Origin: Glycine soja
Lineage: Eukaryota; Streptophyta; Magnoliopsida; Fabales; Fabaceae
Assembly (NCBI RefSeq): GCF_004193775.1
Contig: NC_041021.1
Span: 23,528,632 to 23,592,631, forward strand
Length of the DNA stretch: 64,000 nucleotides
Direction: 5' to 3'
The translations under genes were made by a program, and so were the position numbers. This document shows positions 58,339-64,000 of this stretch, piece after piece. The number at the start of each line of letters is the position of its first letter. Position 1 is the stretch's first letter. Below the pieces are notes generated by a model. It made no database searches and was not told the DNA's origin. It was given only the letters and a program-made list of their open reading frames with translations.

Positions 58339-60122
58339 CTCCTCCTTCTTGGAACGTACCACAGGATATGGTACTTCCGCACCTTCATTCACAACTTTTT
58401 CTCTTTTATTCTCTTTAGCTTGTTCACTTCTACTCCTTTCTTCATTCTCATTTTTTTTCTTCTTTTTTCATGTTTTTCATTTTTTCATTTTCTACTTCTT
58501 TTTCTTTTTCTTGGTCATTTAATTTCTTTTTCTTGACAATTAATTGTTTTTCTTTTTCCTGATTGCTTTCACCTCTCACATCATCTTTCTTTTCATCAGT
58601 ACCTTTCTTTTCAATAGCTTTCTTTTTGGATACAACACTATCCTCATCCTCCGCCTCCACAAACTTCTTACTCCTTGTCATCACAGCTTTGCATTCCTCC
58701 TTGGGATTCTTTTTTGTATTCGCCAGGAAACTGTTGGATGACTTGTCAGCTATCTGCTTGATCAGTTGTCCCACTTGGACCTCAAGGTTTTTTTAGTGCT
58801 GACTCAGTGCTTTTATGATTTGACATTGTTACTTGCGTAAACTGAGTCAAAGTCTCCTCCAGCTTGGTAGTCCTCTGAAAGATGTTAGGCCCTTGTTGAA
58901 TTGACTTGTTGGAAGGTCCATGCTGGTCCTTGTTGAATTGATTGCCAGGGTGTGATCTCCACTGTCCTTGTTGGTTATAAGGACCCTACTGGAATCTTGA
59001 AAATTCTCCTTGAGTATATCCTTGTCTCTGTTGATTTCCCATATACTGAACTTCTTGAGTGTTTTCTTCAATGGGAATACATTGGCCTATTTCATGAGCC
59101 TCACCACAGATGGTACAACCTGTAACCTGCAAAATAGAAGAATGTGTAGGTTGACCAATAGACAGTTTAGTTGGCAACTTACCAAGTATTTCTGTTAAAA
59201 TCTCAAGTTGCCTAGAAAGAAACTTATTTTGTGCCAATAAAGCATCATGTGATGATAGTTCTAACAAGCTTTTCTTTGTGGGTTGATGAACTCTGTCACA
59301 CAAAATGGTATGATCGTTGGCTAACATATTCTCAATTAGCTCAGTTGCCTCTTCAGGGGTCTTTAGCTTTATTTTTTCCCCTACTGAAGCATCTAACAGT
59401 TGCTTGGTATGTGGTCTCAACCCATCTATAAACATATTCAATTGAATTGGCTCTGAGAACCCATGGGTGGGAGTCTTTCTCAATAAACCTCTAAACCTCT
59501 CCAACGCTTCACTCAAGGACTCGTCAGGGAATTGAAGAATTAAAGAAATTACAGCTTTCCCTTCCACAGTCTTTGACTCTAGGAAATATTTTTTTAGAAA
59601 CTTTTCTACAACTTTTTCCTAGGTTTTCAAACTGTTACCCTTAAATGGGTGGAGCCACCTCTTGGCTTCTCTTGCCAAGGAAAATGAAAATAGGCTAAGT
59701 CTAATGGCTTCATCTGGCACACCTGCATTAAGTAATCCTTGGAATAAGTTCCCCTGTATTAAATGAATCAAAGAATGAGGATAGTTTATGTTGTGAGCTT
59801 GCACTTCAAGACGTGCAATGCTGGTAAAGAATTGCGGCACTGAACTGCTTGAATAGTCCTCAAGGGTAACTCTTTGCTAGTGCTCATCAGCCATAGAAAC
59901 GGCTTCTGGTAAATAAGTCACGGATTCCCTTGATGATGGTCAGTCGGATGATGAAGAATCAGAAAAATGAGTTTCTTCCTCAAGAATTAACGCTATTGTC
60001 CTGTCTTGCAGTAATTTTCTTCTCCTCTCATCTCTGTTCCTTCTCAATGTGGCTTCAATCTCCAAGTCTAGAGGAACTAAATTGACTGTGGGAGATCTAT
60101 GCATATAAAACACTAACAACAA
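58339..60122 (-). pseudogene. gag: Athila-like gag relic
   Basis: Minus-strand fragments in order: an acidic N-terminus (59940-60122, EIEATLRRNRDERRRKLL), capsid start (59619-59840, FSFSLAREAKRWLHPF), main retrotransposon gag domain (58986-59567, LSEALERFRGLLRKTPTHGF and a zinc knuckle CTICGEAHEIGQC), then a lysine/glutamate-rich tail (58448-58774, KNPKEECKAVMTRSKKF). Stops and frameshifts separate them. The C-terminal side is cut at 58338, so protease and pol are absent. The family call rests on the gag motifs and the primer-binding site to the right. Confidence 0.8.
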
Positions 60123-60240
60123 CAGTGGTTATCCAGTCCAAGAGGAAAACAAATATGAATTGAAAGTAAATATTCACGGTTTATCAAAGAATAAAGAATA
60201 GACACCTAGGACTGAACTAACTTTCGAAATAGAAAGAAGT

Positions 60241-60258
60241 TCCCCGTCAACGACGCCA
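60241..60258 (-). other. Primer-binding site of the Athila-like element
   Basis: The minus strand reads TGGCGTCGTTGACGGGGA, a two-mismatch version of the TGGCGCCGTTGCCGGGGA site usual for this group (tRNA-Asp type). It lies 6 bp from the TG...CA edge of the adjoining LTR. Confidence 0.75.
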
Positions 60259-60264
60259 AAAAGT

Positions 60265-61077
60265 TGTCCAAACCCGGCAAGTGCACCGGATCACGAAAGT
60301 AATATAAAATGGTAAGAACCGAGTATCGAACTCTCGAGGAACTTGTGTTACTTGGTAAAGCTATATTCATTGAATATGTGTCTAGTATGAAAAGAGATGT
60401 GTCAACTATGCACAGGTATTTAAACTAACTATTAAAAGGAAAATCACATGACTAATGATGTGTAAAGACAAGTAGACAACATGTTGGTCTTCCTATTAGG
60501 TGCCTGATGTTAAAAGGATATTCTCTACTTAACAATGCGCATGTGTTCTATGGTGTCTCCTGAAATGTTAAACCCCAATTTGTCATGATAGTCTAGCCTA
60601 ATCTTGATCAAGCATCATCCTCAAATTCCTCTTGTTGGACTAAACTCGACCAGAACCGCATTAAGACAAACATACAAAAACTAGGTTACTGTACCCCGAT
60701 CCTTCATGATAATACGATAAATTAGCCCTGTCCTATCAAGTTATAAGAATCAGACCAGTTTTCACTGTTGAATGATCCTAACAAAGCATGCATCTACGTG
60801 ATCAAGGCAAAAGCGCACTGAAATGACGTACTGATAGCACAGAGAATACATAAAACATCATTAAATAGATATACAAGTATTTACACCAAGTACCTTGTTA
60901 GTCGGTGAATACGACTAACTTTTGAGTATAAAACTTGTGTAAATTGTATCAAACTGCTCCAATTTATGGTTATATTGTAGTGTTATAAGTTCTTTTAGTT
61001 AATGATAGGTAATAAATACTTAGTAATTATATTTTATGTGTTTAATAATCATTTTCTCTCAATTTCAGGTTAATTAG
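60265..61077 (-). repeat. 5' LTR of the Athila-like element, truncated
   Basis: The inner edge is TGTCCAAACC on the plus strand; the GCAAGTGCACCGGATC and AACCGAGTATCGAACTC words are seen. The outer part is lost at 61077, where a Tat LTR begins (flank ATTAG). Confidence 0.7.
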
Positions 61078-62150
61078 TGTCGCAACATGCCCTTTTGCGA
61101 GCGAGCGAGGCGAGGCTGACGGGTGCACTTTCCAAAGGAGGAAAGATGCACGGAGTCTCCACCAATGTTTATTTGTGGAAAACATCGGAATAACCAAAGG
61201 AAACCGGTCAAAAAGAATATTCCAAGTTCGGGAGTTGTATTTATGTTTGAGGAAGGTATTAGCACCTCTCACGTTTGTCTCAAAGGACAACAACCTTATT
61301 TTTAGAATTGTGTGAAATTGTGTTACCCTAACTTTATTTCTTTTTTATTTTTGAGGTCGACAAAAGTGGGGCTCTAGCTCCTACGTACCCTCCATCGAAG
61401 AGGAAATCAGACCTACGTAGTTCTTTCTTAAGGGTGAATCAAGCGATTCTTTTCACTTGGAAGGTGATCATTTTAAGGCGTTGGACCTTACAAATGATCC
61501 ATTTACTTGGTAAGAAAAACTGAGATATTGAACTTTTCAAAACCTTTTTTAGTGGCATTTTTGTGGATGAGTTTGACTTTGCGGTTGATTTTAGCCTTAG
61601 TTTCACTTTAGTTATTAATAAATTCAATTAAGAACGAGAAATCCCAAAGAAAAACGTCCGATTATTTTTCCGCTTTATTTTTACTAAAAGGTCTTTTTTT
61701 ATTATTATATTATTATTTTACCTCTTTTTTTATTTCCAACGTGGTTACAGCACGACCGAACGGTCGGATTTCATTTTAACAAAAATTAACGGATATTACA
61801 AATCAAATGATCGGTGGAAATTTATTTTATTTTTTGATTAGGCGAGAAATGACTTAAATAAATGACTGAAGCACGTCAAAAGGGGGTACGGAAAGTAAAT
61901 TAAAACGAGAATAAAATTACACGAAACAAATGGGGACCACCACGGGTACATAGAATGAATTGAAAAGCTCGGTTTGGGGTACTTACCGGTTGAAGACCGA
62001 AGGAAAACGAAGAACAAAACATGAATGTCGAAGAAAGGTTGAAAATCTTCGCGTAATTACCCACGGAAATGTTACGGAAGTGCCTCGGCTTGTATTTTCT
62101 TCACGGAAACAATTTTCCTAAGCAATTTCAAGAGAATACGAAGTGCCAAG
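61078..62150 (-). repeat. Tat LTR, U3 side missing
   Basis: The plus strand starts TGTCGCAACATGCCC, the complement of the LTR 3' end; it includes the conserved ACTACGTAGGTCTGA box (reverse, near 61412) and the ACCGAACGGTCGG box (61755). It is nearly collinear with 43088-44685 but stops at GAAGTGCCAAG, near where the TATA box and U3 should follow. At that point it joins another LTR within a shared AAGGGC. Confidence 0.85.
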
Positions 62151-62153
62151 GGC

Positions 62154-63021
62154 ATTGGATAGAAGACTCCAAGTAGATTGGGTCAGAGATCCAAGGGAAG
62201 GCCCTAGGTTTCTCATGAGCCTTTGGGTAGATTTTGAGCCCGTGGGCTAAGTATGAGCCTGTTTATCTTTGTAAATATTAGAATAAGTTTTTCCTTCGTT
62301 TGGGCCTTGTATTTTGGCCATTCTAGTAGTATAGGGTTTTAGCCTTGTATTTCTAGGAATTTTGAGTAGTCTTTGTAGTAAGGATTTTTTTTTTGTATTT
62401 TCATGTATTTTTTCATGGAGGTGAGCTTAGCTATTATAGGGGGTGTGTAGCTAAGCTCTAGCTTCTCATCTCAAGGAGGTGACCTTAGCTATTAGAGGGG
62501 TATGTGTAACTAAGCTCTAGCTTCTTTAGGAATCTTCTTAAGGAAGCTTATCAAGGAGGTGAGCTTAGTTATGGGAGGGGTGTGTATAGCTAAGCTCCAG
62601 CTTCTCAAGGAAGTTTCCTCAAAGAAGCTTCTCAAGGAAGTTTTCTCAAGAAAGCTTCTCAAGGAAGCTACCTAGTCTATAAATAGAAGCATGTGTAGCA
62701 CTTGTTGTAACTTTGATGAATGAAAGTCTTATGAGACACACTTCAAAGTTCCACTTCTCTCCATCTTTTATTCCTTCAATTTCGTGCTCCCCCCTTCTCT
62801 CTTTCTTTTTCTCCATTAAAGCATTCTCTTCAAGCTTCTTATCCAAGGAAATTCTTGGTGGTGAAGCTCCTTCTTCCTTGGCTTATTCCCTAGTGGATGG
62901 CGCCTCCTCTCATCTCCTTTGTCTTCCGCTGCATCTCCATGGTGGAAAACCACCATTAAAGGACCTCATTGAAGCTCAAAGATCCAGCCTCCATAGAAGC
63001 CCCACAAGCAAGCTTCCATCA
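62154..63021 (+). repeat. 5' LTR of the short element
   Basis: Contains GGATAGAAGACTCCAAG near its start, repeated AGCTAAGCTCTAGCTTCTC and AAGGAAGTTTTCTC words, TATAAATAG at 62678-62686, and ends CAAGCTTCCATCA just before the primer site. Confidence 0.85.
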
Positions 63022-63023
63022 AG

Positions 63024-63035
63024 TGGTATCGGAGC
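63024..63035 (+). other. Primer-binding site (initiator-Met tRNA type)
   Basis: TGGTATCGGAGC differs by one base from the common plant site TGGTATCAGAGC complementary to the 3' end of initiator tRNA-Met. It lies 2 bp after the LTR end. Confidence 0.8.
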
Positions 63036-63566
63036 ACAAGAGCTTCAAGTAGGTGCTCCTTAAACCTCCATTAATTTTTTTGTTTACCTTCTCTTCTATT
63101 GTTGTTTCTTCATTTTTGTCCATGTATCTCCTCACATGTCTTGTGCTAAATGTTGTTAACATGATTCCTTAGAGTTTCCACCGATTAAACTTGCTATAGA
63201 AGGTAGATTTGATTTTCTATGGTTCAAATTTCTTGTTCTTGTTCTTGAACCATGAATTATGTTGAGTTTAGGTTCCTTTGAGTTTTGTCTTGTTATTTTT
63301 TGTGGCTGAAACCAAAACCATAAAATTCTTACAAAAATATTAAAGTAGAAGAAAACATCCAAAATCTAGAGTGACTTGTTCACCTATTGTAGTTTTGTCA
63401 TATGAGTCTAGTCATTAAACTTGTCACATAAGATTTCTTATGTTGTGCTGAATTATATTTTCATGTTTCTTTGTCTAACACATATGTTTCTGTTCTTTTT
63501 ACAGGTGTTGAGGGAAGGAGCCCAGAGTATGAAGAACCTCAATATTTGAGGTCAAATCCTTTCCAA
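63036..63566 (+). other. Noncoding internal region of the short element
   Basis: T-rich; only short chance frames occur on either strand, and no gag-like or other motif is seen. Confidence 0.65.
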
Positions 63567-63577
63567 GGTGGAGGGAA
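63567..63577 (+). other. Polypurine tract of the short element
   Basis: GGTGGAGGGAA lies immediately before the LTR start TGATACAATCC, matching the tract next to the related LTR at 56366. Confidence 0.8.
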
Positions 63578-64000
63578 TGATACAATCCTACCCCGCAAGG
63601 GCAATGGATAGAAGACTCCATGTAGATTGGGTCAGAGATCCAAGGGAAGGCCCTAGGGTTCTCATGAGCCTTAGGGTAGATTTTGAGCCCATGGGATAAG
63701 TATGAGCCCGCTTATCTTTGTAAATATTAGAATAGGTTTTTCCTTCGTTTGGGCCTTCTATTTTGGCCATTCTAGTAGTATAGGGTTTTAGCCTTGTATT
63801 TCAAGGCATTTTGAGTAGTCTTTGTAGTAGGGATTTTTTTTTGTATTTTCATGTATTTTTTCATGGGGGTGAGCTTAGCTATTATGGGGGGTGTGTAGCT
63901 ATGCTCTAGCTTCTCATCTCAAGGAGGTGACCTTAGCTATTAGAGAGGTATGTGTAGCTAAGCTCTAGCTTCTTTAGGAATCTTCTTAAGGAAGCTTCTC
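63578..64000 (+). repeat. 3' LTR of the short element, partial at window end
   Basis: Starts TGATACAATCCTACCCCGC and follows the 5' LTR closely to the last base of the window. Confidence 0.85.

Larger units (their letters stand above)
62154..64000 (+). mobile_element. Short non-autonomous LTR retrotransposon, runs off window
   Basis: 5' LTR 62154-63021 (first ~20 bp missing), primer site 63024-63035, 542-bp noncoding internal region, purine tract and 3' LTR from 63578. The two LTRs look about 94% alike where compared. The internal region is too short for gag or pol and shows no domain, so it must depend on enzymes from another element. Confidence 0.8.

Noticed and set aside
58102..58536. Plus-strand ORFs at 58102-58796, rich in F, L and S
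   Set aside because: They straddle an LTR end and the antisense of the lysine/glutamate-rich gag tail; composition explains them.

Overview
The window looks like pericentromeric or other constitutive heterochromatin of a legume, most likely soybean (Glycine) or a close relative. This is inferred from the LTR families, the TAATCGATTAC-rich LTRs and the Tat-type pol and plant-transposon-domain ORFs, all of kinds I associate with Glycine; no database was searched. I see no host gene, no tRNA or rRNA gene and no CRISPR. Almost everything is satellite DNA or LTR retrotransposon, much of it nested and broken. There is one 100-N assembly gap (22545-22644).

Layout. (1) 1-9059: a tandem satellite with a 103/104-bp monomer, heterogeneous and organised in higher-order blocks of about 9-13 monomers. 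(2) 9060 to the gap: one Ty3/gypsy Tat-lineage retrotransposon on the minus strand, inserted in the satellite. Reading on its own strand (right to left) it has a 5' LTR cut by the gap, the C-terminal half of gag, protease with a G-patch-like segment, a candidate 179-bp intron, pol (RT, RNase H, archaeal-type RNase H, integrase), a 2.1-kb spacer, an extra ORF with a putative plant transposon domain, a 63-bp tandem array, a 164-bp tandem array, a polypurine tract and a 3' LTR. (3) 22645-42776: the satellite again, first very homogeneous (to about 36.96 kb), then heterogeneous with a 2285-bp higher-order duplication. Its last, decayed monomer runs into the 3' untranslated end, polypurine tract and 3' LTR of a second, plus-strand Tat element (LTR 43088-44685). 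(4) 44686-64000: a mosaic of LTRs and fragments: split Tat gag pieces on both strands, two solo LTRs with perfect 5-bp target duplications nested one inside another and inside a third LTR, an inverted relative of the inner solo LTR with its own decayed plant-transposon ORF, an Athila-like gag relic with a primer-binding site, and a short non-autonomous LTR element that runs off the window.

How it fits together. The only extended intact coding capacity is the Tat element at 9-22.5 kb. It cannot be autonomous as it stands: the leader, primer-binding site and N-terminal gag are missing, and a TAA splits gag from protease. The most interesting signal is that the satellite array ends inside the 3' untranslated region of a Tat element, in the place where the neighbouring intact element carries its own two tandem arrays. 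One of those arrays is visibly a chimera of 3'-UTR and LTR sequence. This fits Tat 3' UTRs acting as nurseries for new satellites.
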